Notes: generated by a model from the letters alone, not told the origin. 64,000 nucleotides of DNA from Ananas comosus (GCF_001540865.1 NC_033636.1:177778-241777); one strand, 5' to 3'; shown: positions 50,620 to 61,514, counted from the first letter of the stretch. Program-made: numbers and translations.

Positions 50620-51745
50620 GAGAGTATTCGGTCTGTTCGCTCGGTTATTGTGGAATGATATATAGATCGAATCACATTTTTCGATTTTACTATTTTTTGA
50701 ACTGAATCAACTGAACTAGTACTCCAAACTGAAAATCGGCCGAACCAAAATTGTTTGATTCAGTTTGGCCAGTTTGGTCGGTTTGGGTCTTTTCAGGGCA
50801 TGTTTGGTTGTCCGTAAGTGATCGAAGTGAAAAAAGTTATTTTTCAAAAGTAACTTTTATAGAAGTCATTTTTGAGTTCAAGTGTTTGGTTTCAAAAAAA
50901 TGAAAGAGTGTATTTTTGTGACTTCTATTGTTTGATTTTATATAAGAAAATAAAAAAATAAAATGATTTTTTTTTAGATGAGTAGTTTCTTTTTCTTTTT
51001 TTTTTTTGGAGATGGTATGGAATAAGGCACTCTCTTTCTTTGTTTTTTTTTTTTTAAAAAAAAAGATATGTTGGTTTTTTTTTTTATTAAGATAGGGTGG
51101 TTTTTTTTTATTTTTTATTTTTTATTTTTTGTAGATGGTATGAAAAAAAGTTTTTGGATGCGGTTCGTAAGTCATGTGGAGTAGGCGGCCCACTTTCATC
51201 GACTTCGGAATTTTTTTTGCCGAAGTCAAAAAAGTGAATTTTAGTTATAATCTACTTCACGGGTTCACACTCTTCAAAAGTCACTTGCATGTTTACTTTT
51301 ATAATCCAAATAATCAAAATAATCCCACTTCGCTAAAATACGACTTTTATTGTTTCACTTACGAGCAACCAAACATGCCCTAAATTGGACCTTCAATAAA
51401 ATTATAATATAGCCAATAACTTATATTCGTTGGTTTAAAGAATCCAAATTCTTTATATTCAAATTTAATTTATATTTAAAGAATTGAAAAGAAATCATAG
51501 TAGAAATTTTATTAGACTAAATGGAAAATTTTAGTTTACATTTTAAAATATTTTAAAAAACAATATGTAATTCAATTTTTATCCCAAAAGAATATTTTGT
51601 CTCATTTAATCGGTTAATTTGGTCGGTTCGGATTTCAAGTTAGACACCGAACCGAACACCAAAAATCAAACTTTTAGGTCAAATCGAAACACTTTAAACG
51701 GAAATACCGGTCAAACCGTATCTATCTGTTAGATGTGCCGCAAAA
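50620..51745. repeat. GGTTCGGTT-type repeat with nested Harbinger-type MITE
   Basis: The outer parts have TTGGTCGGTTTGGGTC on the left and CGGTTAATTTGGTCGGTTCG on the right. They flank a MITE (50796-51380) with ends GGGCATGTTTGGTTG and CAACCAAACATGCCC. The MITE has TAA on its right and TCA on its left, so a 3-base duplication is only partly kept. No coding content; an open frame at 51174-51383 is within the MITE. Confidence 0.6.
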
Positions 51746-52895
51746 TTTAGTTATCGAATTCAATTTTGAGCCCCCCATCTGTTAACAGTTTCGCGGTGCG
51801 ACAAATTTGAAAAAAAAAATGTGAAGGAAAAATTGAATGTCTGTGGTGGATAGTAAAGGGCTTAGACCGATAAGCCCGAGCTCATAGCCGACCACTTACG
51901 TCGGACGGGGGGTGCGGGGGCCTCCGCCCTCTACATGCAGTACGGATCGGATTGAAACCGGTTAAGAAATCTCTTTTTTCTTTTTGCCCTAGACGCGATA
52001 CAGCATATTGTACTCACAAACTTTGTACCCTCTTTTTCTTAGTGAAGTTCTCTTCTTTTCGCCCGTGATTTTTTCCTGATAAAGAATTTTTCATGTAAAT
52101 CTTTATGTTCCCTTTATTTTACCGTTTTCGTGGTTTTTTTTGTCTTCTTTGCGATCGCCTTTTATCGTTCCTGTTTATGCGCTCATCGCAACAGTATCTT
52201 TTTGCCAAATTAGTTTGGATTGGTTCGTTAATTCAAGAGCTCTCACCCCTTTCCTACAAGCCAAATTTTATAATTTTATGATATTATTTGCCTGATAAGC
52301 AAGTAATCTCAAATTTACTTTATATTAGCGGATAAGAGATCACTTGAATACTACGTAAATAAATGTCGAAAAGGCATCGTAGAATTCAAAAATTTAGAAG
52401 GTTCAAATTGTCAAGGTCAAGTTTAAAGTACTGATCATCGACTCGGATGTCCCAACTTTGAAAATGACGTGGAACTAAATGGTCATGTTTATTTCTAGAA
52501 GTACTGTAGCTTTTTAACTCCAGTAACTTTACAAATTTCAACAACTCCAGAAGACCTTGTGGAACTCTTAAGGCAAAAAAACAAATGCATTAACCATAAA
52601 TACAAGTTTTTTTCTAGCTAATCTGATCAGAGGAAACTCTCCTAAAGTTTCCTTTCCTCACATTACAAGCAGCAGTGTCAGCCTATGAAAATGACTTGCT
52701 ATCTTATAAGACAAGCGATTCAGAAAAAGATAACATTAACAACAACAAAAGTGATCAGTTTAGTGTTTGTATCAGGGTATCTTAGCAGAAGATAGATACA
52801 GGGCCCTCACTTTTAAGTTGCTAACATGAACAAATGAGGGAATGAAATAATGGATCAATTCAACTAATTACTTCCACTCTGCAGATCTTTTCCGT
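51746..52895. other. Intergenic, 3' of the PPR gene
   Basis: No gene seen. About 51850-51940 is GC-richer (CGGACGGGGGGTGCGGGGGC) and may be a repeat remnant. The stretch 52500-52895 is probably 3' untranslated or flanking sequence of the minus-strand PPR gene. Confidence 0.4.
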
Positions 52896-54386
52896 TTACG
52901 CCGTCAATTCCCACATCAATAGCTCTAAAACCTCGTAGATCTGTGACGACTCGAAGTGTTTTACGTCCCAAGAGAAGAATGTATGGAATTCGTCCCGTAT
53001 CTGAACCCGACTGCACCCTCCGCCCTTCTTGAGCCCTGCCCCCTTCATCAGTCTCCTCACCTGAGCCGCATCTTTCCATTTCCGGCAAGAAGCGTACATG
53101 TTCGAGAGCAAGACGTAGCCCGCCGTGTTCTCCTTTTCTAATTCACGAAGCTCCGTAGACGCTCTCTCGCCTATCTCTTCGTTACCGTAAACGGCGCAAG
53201 CACTCAAGAGGGCCGCCCAGGAATTGGCTTCTGGCTTGATCGGCATTGCACGGAGGAACTCTTCGGCCTCTCGTAAGCGACCGGCTCGAGCAAGTAGATC
53301 GACCATGCAAGTATAATGCCTCTCTTTTGGCGAAACGCCATACTCCCTTTGCATCAAGTCGAAATAACGGAAAGCTTCATCCACCAAGCCACAGTGAGAG
53401 CAAGCGAAAAGAACCGACAGAAACGTTTGTTCGTTCGGTAAAATTTGCGCCGCACTTGTCATCTCCTCGAATAAGAGTATAGACTCCTTCGCCAAGCCAT
53501 TGTCCGCAAACCCTTGGATCATTGCGGTCCACGAAACCTCGTTCTTTTCGGCCATCCTAGAGAACACTCGCTTACAGCTCTCTATATCACCCGACTTGGC
53601 GTACATATCAGAGAGCGCCGTCCCCATGAAAACCTCACGCTGTACTCCGAGCTTCACGATCTTAGCGTGAACGCTTCTCCCTTTCTCTAGAGAAGACAGG
53701 TTAGCACAAGCATGAAGAACGCTAGAGAAGGTCATTAGGCTCGGCCTCTGCCCTGAAGCCAACATGGCATCGAACAATTCCACCGCGTTGCCGAAAAGCT
53801 CGTTTTGTGCATAACCGGAGATGATCGCATTCCAGGATGCGATATTTCTCGCAGGCATTAGCTCGAACAGCTGCTCGGCTTCTTCTATCCGTCCGTCGCT
53901 GCTGTAACCCGCAACCATCGAGTTCCAGCAAACTACGTTCTTTTGCGGGAGCGAGTCAAAAATTAGGCGCCCGGTTTCAGATTTGCCGCACTTGCAATAC
54001 ATGTCGATTAGAGAGCTCGCGACGAACACATTGCTCTCGAAGCCAATCTTTATAGCATGGGAGTGGATCTGAGTCCCAAATTGCAAATCCCCGAGTGCGG
54101 CAGAAGCGCAAAGAACGCTAGAGAGACAAGACATGTTCGGCTTACAGCCGTCGTCTAGCATCGGGCCGAACAAGCCGATTGCTTCATTGTGATGCCCGTT
54201 CTGATCGTACCTCGCGATCATGGTGCTCCACGAGACCTCATTTCTCTCAGGCATTTCATCCAATACCCGACGGGCTCCCTTCAAATCGCCCATCTCGGCG
54301 TGCACGTCGATGAGAGTGGTCCACGACACCACGTCCCTTTCCTCCATCTCGTCGAACACCCTCATGGCCGACCAGAAATCGCCCAT
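52896..54386 (-). CDS. PLS-class PPR protein with E/E+ domain, N-terminus missing
   Basis: Organelle RNA-binding protein; PLS proteins with E and E+ domains usually act in C-to-U RNA editing together with a DYW partner. 496 residues are open. Repeats begin at once (RVFDEMEERDVVSWTTLIDV) and continue with VSWSTMIARYDQNGHHNEAI, VASSLIDMYCKCGK and CWNSMVAGYSSDG to HYTCMVDLLARAGRLREAEE. An E domain follows (SWAALLSACAVYGNEEIGE, GYVLLSNMYASCRKWKDAA). The end HTFFSWDVKHFESSQIYEVL is E+-like. No DYW domain. The start is suspicious: there is no targeting peptide, and ATTTATTTAATTTCAG directly before the ATG looks like a splice acceptor. The real N-terminus is likely in an upstream exon that I could not find, or has been lost to repeats. 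Confidence 0.83.
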   Translation of the reverse strand: MGDFWSAMRVFDEMEERDVVSWTTLIDVHAEMGDLKGARRVLDEMPERNEVSWSTMIARYDQNGHHNEAIGLFGPMLDDGCKPNMSCLSSVLCASAALGDLQFGTQIHSHAIKIGFESNVFVASSLIDMYCKCGKSETGRLIFDSLPQKNVVCWNSMVAGYSSDGRIEEAEQLFELMPARNIASWNAIISGYAQNELFGNAVELFDAMLASGQRPSLMTFSSVLHACANLSSLEKGRSVHAKIVKLGVQREVFMGTALSDMYAKSGDIESCKRVFSRMAEKNEVSWTAMIQGFADNGLAKESILLFEEMTSAAQILPNEQTFLSVLFACSHCGLVDEAFRYFDLMQREYGVSPKERHYTCMVDLLARAGRLREAEEFLRAMPIKPEANSWAALLSACAVYGNEEIGERASTELRELEKENTAGYVLLSNMYASCRKWKDAAQVRRLMKGAGLKKGGGCSRVQIRDEFHTFFSWDVKHFESSQIYEVLELLMWELTA

Positions 54387-54797
54387 TCTGAAATTAAATA
54401 AATTTAAATTTGGAATAAATATGAATTAAAATTTATGCTTTTTATTAAAACACAGTATTTAGAAACTCAAATAATATATAAAAATATTTAATGTATATTA
54501 AAAAATATATATAGAATATTACAAATATTTTTTAAAAAATATAACATATCAAATTATAAATTATAAAATTTTAAATAATATTAATGTGCAAATTTAATAT
54601 TATTTAGAATAAATTGAAAAAATTGTTACATGCATGTTACGTATACTCAACTAGTATCTCTTTCCTCTTCTTCTAACGATCCCATCAAAACTTGATTGGG
54701 TGCATAGATAAGTTAAGAGCATAAGGACTGATGTGCTCTTAATAGTAACAGAGCCCTACTTATAATATACTACTAATATATACTATATATCTATACA
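54387..54797. other. AT-rich upstream region of the PPR gene
   Basis: An AT-rich stretch without coding signal, then the edge of a decayed foldback element (AAGACATGTGCTCTTAATAG-like words near 54725-54770). On the minus strand it would be intron or promoter. Confidence 0.4.
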
Positions 54798-55530
54798 TAG
54801 CAGGTGCTGTGCTCTCAGGAGCACGGAGCCCCCTACTCTGAGCGCGTTTTCGATGAGAAATTTTCAAATCGACCGATCGGCTCCGTTAGACTTGATCTAG
54901 TATTTAAATTTCTAGAAAAATAATTTTTGCGATTTTTCGATATCATTTACCTAGTGATCGAAAGGATTCAAAATCAATAATTTTTAATGTGATTAATCTG
55001 CGGTTTTCAAATTTAACGGTGTAGAAAGTATTCAAATCAGATGAAATTTTGATACACAAATTTTTATACTATCTAACAACAAGATCAATATTTCTGTATC
55101 GAAAATTTTAGTGCTATATCACACTTTTTATTAAGGACTTTTATTTTCAGCCCGTTAAAATTGTTGATTTTAAATCCTTTCGAATTGCTAGGTAAATGAT
55201 TATCGAAAATCGCAAAAATTTTTTCTAGAAACTTCCAAATTACACTAGATCAGTCAACGTAGCCGATCGGTCAGATTCGAATTTCATCATCGAATCGTCA
55301 GTTGACACGGAGGCTCCGTGCTTTGAGAGACACATTAGGGCTGGCAAACGAGCAGCCGGCTCTCCGCGTTCGATCGGTGTTCGGCTTCGATATTCGCTCC
55401 CTCGAGCTCGACTCGAAATTAATATGCAGCCAGCTGTAATAAATTAAAAGGCTTCAGAAATTTTTTCAAGCGGCTGAATATTATTCGGCCGTGCGAATTA
55501 GGTCGAAAAAGCTCGATATATATATATATA
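54798..55530. repeat. Composite block, noisy copy: family C element plus hAT-like end
   Basis: A family C foldback with a GCACGGAG/CTCCGTGC core (54798-55334) is followed by TTAGGGCTGGCAAACGAGC and GCTCGACTCGAAATTAA (to about 55515) and then (TA)n. The same composite is at 56905-57650 in cleaner form. This copy has many one-base and two-base indels in comparison. Confidence 0.75.
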
Positions 55531-55562
55531 TATAATATATTATAATATTATATATATATATA

Positions 55563-55806
55563 TTAGGCTGGAATACTATTAACTAGCAAACGCTCTTTTG
55601 CTTTAAGTTTTTAACCCTTGACTAAAAATTGTAGGACGTCAGGAATGATATTAGTCGGTTAGATGTTTGAATGGTCTCCCTAGGGATTAGTGGTCCCCAC
55701 TGGTTATATATTAAGCAATCGGTTTAGAAATAAGAAAAAGTTGATCCAAAGGGCCTAAAAACTGGTAGCAACATAGGATTTGCTATTAATAGTGCCCAGT
55801 CAACTA
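55563..55806. repeat. Foldback element, family E
   Basis: It starts TTAGGCTGGAATACTATTAA and ends GCTATTAATAGTGCCCAGTC. The interior contains GTCCCCACTGGTTATATATT and AAAAACTGGTAGCAACATAG. (TA)n runs lie on both sides. Confidence 0.7.
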
Positions 55807-55840
55807 ATATTATTATATATATATATATAATATATATATA

Positions 55841-56385
55841 GTAGGCTGGCATGCTTATAGGAACCGGAGCCCCTCCGTTGCTTACCCTTTGTTTTCGATG
55901 TTCGGACTTTCGATCGAACGACGATCGCTCCGTTAGAGTTGATCTATGAGTATTTGAAGTACCTAAAAATAAATTTTTTATTTTTCCGATATCATATGCC
56001 TAATGATCGAAGAGGGCTCAAATCATAAATTTTAATGCCGTGTGAGCCGGTTGCAAGTTAACGGATATGTAGAAAAAATTCCAAATCGCATGAAATTTTG
56101 ATAGAAATTCTTTATACCATATAAAATAAGATTATAATTTTATATAAAATTTTAATGTCATATCATCATATTTTGTAAGATTTTTATTTTCAGCTGTTGA
56201 TTTTGAGCCACTTCGATCACTAGGCAGAAATGATATCGAAAAAATCGCAAAATTTTATTTTCTAGATACTTCGAATTACTCTAAGCATCAAGATCTAACG
56301 AGCCATCGTCTATTCGCAGTCCGAACATTGAAAACAAAGTGGAAGCACGAGCGCTCCGTCTTTCCATAAGCATACAGAGCCACAT
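55841..56385. repeat. Foldback element, family C (noisy copy)
   Basis: It starts GTAGGCTGGCATGCTTATAG and ends TTTCCATAAGCATACAGAGC. It matches 47979-48513 along the whole length but with frequent indels. (TA)n runs lie on both sides. Confidence 0.72.
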
Positions 56386-56479
56386 ATTATTATATAATAT
56401 ATATATATATATATTATATATTATATAATATATATATATTAATTAATATATTATATCATATTATAATAAACTATTTAAT

Positions 56480-56904
56480 TTGCTTAATTTAATTTGGCTA
56501 TTATTGTTGGCTGTAAAATAAACCAACAAGACAATCTGCAATGAGCAAACTCTAAATTAATACAATAACTCTATCTTTCAGACTTTAACATGTTTGCACA
56601 TAACCCTAAAACATGATAATATTCCAAATTCTCAAATCCCATAATCTCCCCCCCCCCCCCTAACCGCTCTCATCTCCTCTCTCTCTCCTTCTCAGACCCT
56701 CACCAGGTCAGCAGTCACCCTGGACTACATTTCTCTGTAATTATTTTAGTAATTTGAACTATTGGACATGGTTCATCAATTTAGGTAGTTCTATAAAAAT
56801 TAAACTATTGATTATCATAGCATGTCGAGAATTTCAATCGATCGTTTAGAGCTCGAGCTCCGGCCGTTTTCCCCCCTGACGGCATCCTGCTCAATATACT
56901 ATAT
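56480..56904. other. Intergenic, no gene seen
   Basis: Contains a poly-C run (about 56646-56659) and a CTCTCTCTCC run. About 56700-56880 has mixed composition, with GAGCTCGAGCTCCGGCCG. No feature recognised. Confidence 0.35.
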
Positions 56905-57650
56905 AAATAGCAGGTGCTGTGCTCTCAGGAGCACGGAAGCCTCCGTACTCCTGAGCCGTTTTCGATGATGGAATTTTCAAATCGACGATCGGCTCCGTTA
57001 GACTTGATCTAGGGTATTTGAACTTTCTAGAAAATAATTTTTGCGATTTTTCGATATCATTTACCTAGTGATCGAAAGGATTCAAAATCAATAATTTTTA
57101 ATGGTTGATATCTGCCGTTTTCAAGTTTAACGGTGTAGAAGTATTCAAATCAGATGAAATTTTGATACAAAATTCTTTATACTATCTACAACAAGATCAA
57201 TATTTCTGATCGAAAATTTTAGTGCTATATCACCACTTTTTTAAGGACTTTTATTTTCAGCCGTTAAAAATTGTTGATTTTAAATCCTTTCGATTGCTAG
57301 GTAAATGATATCGAAAAATCGCAAAAATTATTTTCTAGAAACTTCAAATACACTAGATCAAGTCTAACGGAGCCGATCGTCGATTCGGAAATTTCATCAT
57401 CGAAATCGGCTCAGGAGCACGGAGGCCTCCGTGCTCTTGAGAGCACAGCAGTTAGGGCTGGCAAACGAGCGAGCCGGCTCGCGTTCGACTCGTGTTCGGC
57501 TCGATATTCGGCTCCCTCGAGCTCGACTCGAAATTAAATGAGCCAAGCTTGAATAAAATAAAAGGCTCGAAATTTATTTCAAGCCGGGCTTGAATATTAT
57601 TCGGCTCGTTCGAATTAGGCTCGAAAAGCTCGAATATATATATATATATA
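56905..57650. repeat. Composite block, clean copy: family C element plus hAT-like end
   Basis: The foldback (56908-57453) has near-perfect arms. Its right palindrome at 57410-57441 spans 32 bases with one mismatch around GGAGGCCTCC. It is followed by TAGGGCTGGCAAACGAGC, GGCTCGATATTCGGCTC and a (TA)n run that ends at the single N (57651). The same arrangement, noisier, is at 54798-55530. Confidence 0.8.
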
Positions 57651-57651
57651 N

Positions 57652-58327
57652 AATAAGCTATCATTAGCTGTTTTACCTGCAAATTCTTAATAACCATTTC
57701 TTCAAGTGTAAATTTTATAGTTAACTGTTCGAGATGACAATTGTACCAAGTAGAATCGTCTTTGCATCTCAAACACACGACGGCGGATTACCAGGTCTTT
57801 TTTCAAAAAAGAGGCGCCAGTATGATGAAGTGATGAACTTCTTGGGCTCTCCCTGTGGTGCAAGGAAACAGACTAAGGTATCTTTTACTGCATTCGCCGT
57901 CACAGATCACAACGCCTTCGAGTCAGCAACTTATAATTCAAATATTTATATTTTCCAGTTCAGGATTAAGAATCATTTTTTGCCCCTACTTAGCTGCGCC
58001 TCGAACGCTTCACTAGTAAACGCACAAATAGGGACTTGATCTTCGACACCATGGATCAACATCACGGAGCTGGGCCTCAAACGCTTTACTAGTAAACGAG
58101 CAAGAAGAGACTTTATCTCCGACATCATGGATTAGCATTCGATTACATAACTTGCAGGAGAGAACACCGACGATACGCTGGAAACAAACATTTGTACATG
58201 AACTTTCGACTACAAAATTACAAACAAAGCACGGAATAATTCTCCACAGTCAAAAAAAAAAAAAAAAAATCTTTACAATTTACATTCACGGGACTATTCC
58301 CCCCCACCATAAGCTTTCCCTTAAACC
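57652..58327. other. Between two minus-strand genes; possible unassigned exons
   Basis: Normal-complexity sequence directly after the N. An imperfect tandem repeat of about 76 bases lies at about 57991-58142. On the minus strand, TTAAGAATTTGCAG|GTAAAAC near 57680 looks like a splice donor, and a 51-codon open frame runs 58128-57973. It may be spliced 3' untranslated sequence of the gene at 58328-58818 or part of a lost gene. No family recognised. Confidence 0.3.
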
Positions 58328-58818
58328 TTACCTCGCATCACGCGAACCAAGGAATCCGCCATCGTCGTCTTCGCCACACGAAGGTCGCAACGCGCCGATC
58401 TTAATGTAGTACACCGCACCCTTCTCCGATCCACACCCTAACGTCGCGTACGCGCACCCGATCGAGCTCCCGCATTTGCGGCACCGGAGCTCGGTCCTCC
58501 GCCTGAACAACCCCCACGAGCCCTTCGATTCGAAGTAGGGTCGGCACCGGATCCCCTCCGCGCGCGCGAACCTGCTCTCGTTAATGGCGGAGAAGGCGAC
58601 GATCCCCTTCCTCATCGCCCTCCCATACTTCGCCGATCCGATGCTCGCCGTGTTCCGATCCGAGGAGCTCAAACACAGGTCGAATCCGCACGATCCGCAG
58701 CTGCATTGGATCCAATAGGTACGATTTTTAACCCCTAAATCGACCAAATTAGTTCGGAATTTGAAGGCGAATCGAGAGTTTCATACCTGTAGGCGACGTT
58801 GGAGAGGGAGTGGGACAT
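58328..58818 (-). CDS. Small zinc-ribbon protein, At4g08330-like (two exons)
   Basis: Conserved plant protein of unknown function, similar to what databases call 'uncharacterized protein At4g08330, chloroplastic' (recollection). Exon 1 is 58787-58818 and exon 2 is 58328-58700 on the minus strand, with a GT-AG intron of 86 bases; 134 residues. The joined start reads MSHSLSNVAYSCGSCGFDL. One Cys pair (CGSC) is near residues 12-15, and a second pair lies in ELRCRKCGSSIGCAYA, which together could form a zinc ribbon. Conserved-looking cores are SSSDRNT, KKGIV-like RKGIVAFSAI and SWGLFRRRTELRC. No transmembrane segment. The start was chosen because the frame upstream of exon 2 (from a Met at 58747) is intron sequence, and splicing at CAATGCAG restores the family-like start. 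A foldback element sits about 100 bases upstream. Confidence 0.82.
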
Positions 58819-58884
58819 TTGGGAGTTGGGAATTGGAATAAGAGAGAGAGACAAAGGTGGAACGTGGAGAGTGCTTTGAGATTC

Positions 58885-58918
<34 letters not shown>

Positions 58919-58922
<4 letters not shown>

Positions 58923-59462
58923 TCCGGCTACTATACTCTTATAAGTACGATCGCCCTCGTACTCATAAATTGTTTTCGATGATAGAGCTTTCGAATCGAT
59001 GATCCATACCGTAAACATTATTTAGAGCATTTAAAACTTCTAGAAATCAAATTTCATAATTTTTCGACTTCATTTACCTTACAATCAAAGGCTCACAAAA
59101 TTGACAATTTTTAATAGTCGGTATGCGATACTTGCTAGTTTAACGGTGTAAAAGAATTGAAATAGGTTGAATTTTTGATAGAAAATTTTATTCACTACCT
59201 AGATAAAGTTCAATAACTCCGATCCTAAATTGAAGCATCCGATCATTCATTTTTAGGACGTCGTTCGATTTTGACCGTTCATTTTATGCTCGTTTGATGG
59301 ACTTTATTATGATTTCGAAAAATTACAAAATTTATTTTTTAGAAGTTTCAAATACTCTAGATCATATTTAATGGAGTGGATAGTCGATTTGGAAGCCCCA
59401 TCATCGAAAACAACTTATGAGTACGAAGGGCCCAATACTCATAAGAGTATACTAGCCCTACT
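58919..59462. repeat. Foldback element, family D (best-preserved copy)
   Basis: It follows a (TA)n run of about 34 bases. The left end is AGTCCGGCTACTATACTCTT, then AGTACGATCGCCCTCGTACT (palindromic), TTGTTTTCGATGATAGAGCT and GAATCGATGATC. The right end is inverse, with AACAACTTATGAGTACGAAG and ACTCATAAGAGTATACTAGC. It lies just upstream of the zinc-ribbon gene. Confidence 0.82.
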
Positions 59463-59466
59463 TTAT

Positions 59467-59573
59467 ATGAGTCCGGCTACTATACTCTTATGAGTACGAT
59501 CGCCATCGTACTCATAAGTTGTTTTCGATGATAGAGCTTTCGAATCGATGATCCATACCATTAAACATTATTT
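59467..59573. repeat. Truncated family D element
   Basis: A second left end (GAGTCCGGCTACTATACTCT and its palindrome) runs for about 107 bases in the same orientation and breaks off at a family F element. Confidence 0.75.
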
Positions 59574-60020
59574 AGAGCTACTATTCTATCGGAAGATTAG
59601 AGGATCTGGTGCTTCCCCCAACAGTATAATATTTGATCCAATGGTCAAAAAGTTATAAGCATCGGATACTCTATGCTTCCGATAGCATAGTAGCTCTACA
59701 CTTATATATATATATATAAATATATAATTATATTTATATATATATATATAATATAAAATTACTATAAAAGTGTAGAGCCTATTATGCTATCGGAAAGCAT
59801 AAGGGACGTTAGTGCTTCCGATTTTTAGGCCTTGTGATCAAAAATTCTATGTTTAGGGATAAATGTATTCACTTAGCTGATTGTCCCTAGTAGTTGATGA
59901 GTCTCCATTGGTTATCAATATTAATCCAATGGTTAGAATGTACAATGAGTTCATCTAAGGGTTAAAAATCGGAAGCAAGAACCACTTTATGCTTCCGATA
60001 AGAGAGTAACTCTACTATAT
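59574..60020. repeat. Two foldback elements, family F
   Basis: Copy 1 (about 59574-59700) and copy 2 (about 59776-60020). Ends are AGAGCTACTATTCTATCGG or AGAGCCTATTATGCTATCGG and the inverse. Copy 2 has the subterminal palindrome CGGAAGCA...TGCTTCCG. (TA)n runs separate them. A third copy is at 62408-62646. Confidence 0.7.
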
Positions 60021-60046
60021 ATATAGTATATATAGAATGAGTACAT

Positions 60047-61150
60047 ACTAGCTATAGTACCAGAACTCCGGTACTGTAGTTTGTTTCTGATTGTAGATGT
60101 TCAAATTAACGTATTCCAGCACCGTAAAATATGATTGGGAGGTATATAACTGTCTTAGGGAAAAAACTTTTAGTTTTTTTCGATCATGCTTTACTTATAA
60201 ATAAATTATGTCAAAATGGACGGCTAAATTAAATTAATCTTTAAAATGTTGAGCATAGGACTGTGTTAATTCAAGATCAAGTTGATCTGACCTTGATCTA
60301 AGATTGTTTAAAGTTTTCTTCAAAATTTGAAAAATTTAGATTGTTCTACACGTTTAAACTCCAAACTCGCCATAGTAGACCCATGTGAAAATGAACAAAT
60401 TTTGAAATGTTGGAGCATAAAGTAAGCTAATGTCGAAAATTTAAAAATTTTAATTTCTAAAAACTTTAATACCCTAAATCAGTTTGTAACGTGTGGATCG
60501 TGATTTGAATACCCTAACGATCGAAAAACTAAGCTACGGAGCTCCAGTACTATAGATATATAAGAGACTAGCTATATATATAATTATAAATATATATAGA
60601 GGTAGGCCTATGCTTCTGAAAAGTATCATGCGCCTCCGTAATTGTAATGTTATTTTTGATGATGGGTAGTCCGATTCGACATCTGTTCGTTATACATATC
60701 TAAGCTATTGGAACTATTTTAAAACCAAACTTTCACATTTTTACTTCGTTGTGCCTTAGTGAACCGAGTAGGCCTGCAAAGAGCACGGGGGCTGAAAATA
60801 AAATCTCATAAAAAAGGTAATGAAAGACTCAAATTTCAATCGGTAAGTATTGAGTTGGCTATTATACGTTAAGGGTAGAATTTTCTATTAAATTTTTCAT
60901 TAATTGGATAGTTTTGGCTACAGCCGTTGAACTTAAAAACGTGCCGCATCGGCCGTTACAAAAATCATTTTTGGGACCTTTGATCGCTTAGTAATGAGTC
61001 AAAATAAATTAGAAATTGGTTTCTACGATAGTTTCAATAGGTAATTATACCTAACGGAGCGATCGTCGCAGATCAGTATGTCCTATCATCGAAAAACAAC
61101 TTACAAGCACGGAGATTCCGGTACTTTCTAAAGCAAATCAGAGGGATTTG
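60047..61150. repeat. Two degraded foldback elements (family G and a C-like copy)
   Basis: The first (about 60047-60578) has CTATAGTACCAGAACTCCGG at the left and GAGCTCCAGTACTATAGAT at the right. The second (about 60600-61150) has GAAAAGTATCATGCGCCTCC at the left and AAGCACGGAGATTCCGGTAC at the right. Both share arm words such as GATCGAAAAAC or ATCATCGAAAAACAACTTAC. Many indels. Confidence 0.55.
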
Positions 61151-61167
61151 GACTATAATATATACAT

Positions 61168-61386
61168 TAATTGAGCTAGAATACTTTTAGAACGCACCAA
61201 AGCTCTGGTGCTTCTAAGTTCTAGCCCTTGTTCTACCCTTTCATACTGAATATGTTCTTGGATCAAAATTTTCCACCTTACCATACTACCACCATCATAT
61301 CAACCCTTAAAAAACATTCTCCATCCAATGGCTAAAAACTCAAATGCACCACATCCTTTGTGCTTTTGAGAGTATTCTCTCAACTC
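61168..61386. repeat. Foldback element, family A (noisy copy)
   Basis: AATTGAGCTAGAATACTTTT at the left and GTGCTTTTGAGAGTATTCTC at the right, with the CACCATCATATCAACCC body. A (CT)n-rich stretch follows. Confidence 0.7.
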
Positions 61387-61514
61387 CTCTCTCTCTCAAG
61401 CGATCCCACTCTCTCGTCTCGTTACTCTCGTCCGTCTCTCTACTCTCTCTCTCTCTCTCATTCTCTCGACATCTCTAATCTCGTCCTCTTATATATATAT
61501 AATAATATATATAT

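Noticed and set aside
53246..54429. Plus-strand open frames opposite the PLS-class PPR gene
   Set aside because: They are short, overlap the clear minus-strand PPR coding sequence and have no domain.
57734..58039. Plus-strand 101-codon open frame as a gene
   Set aside because: No recognisable family, and the tandem repeat runs through its 3' side; kept only as unassigned sequence.
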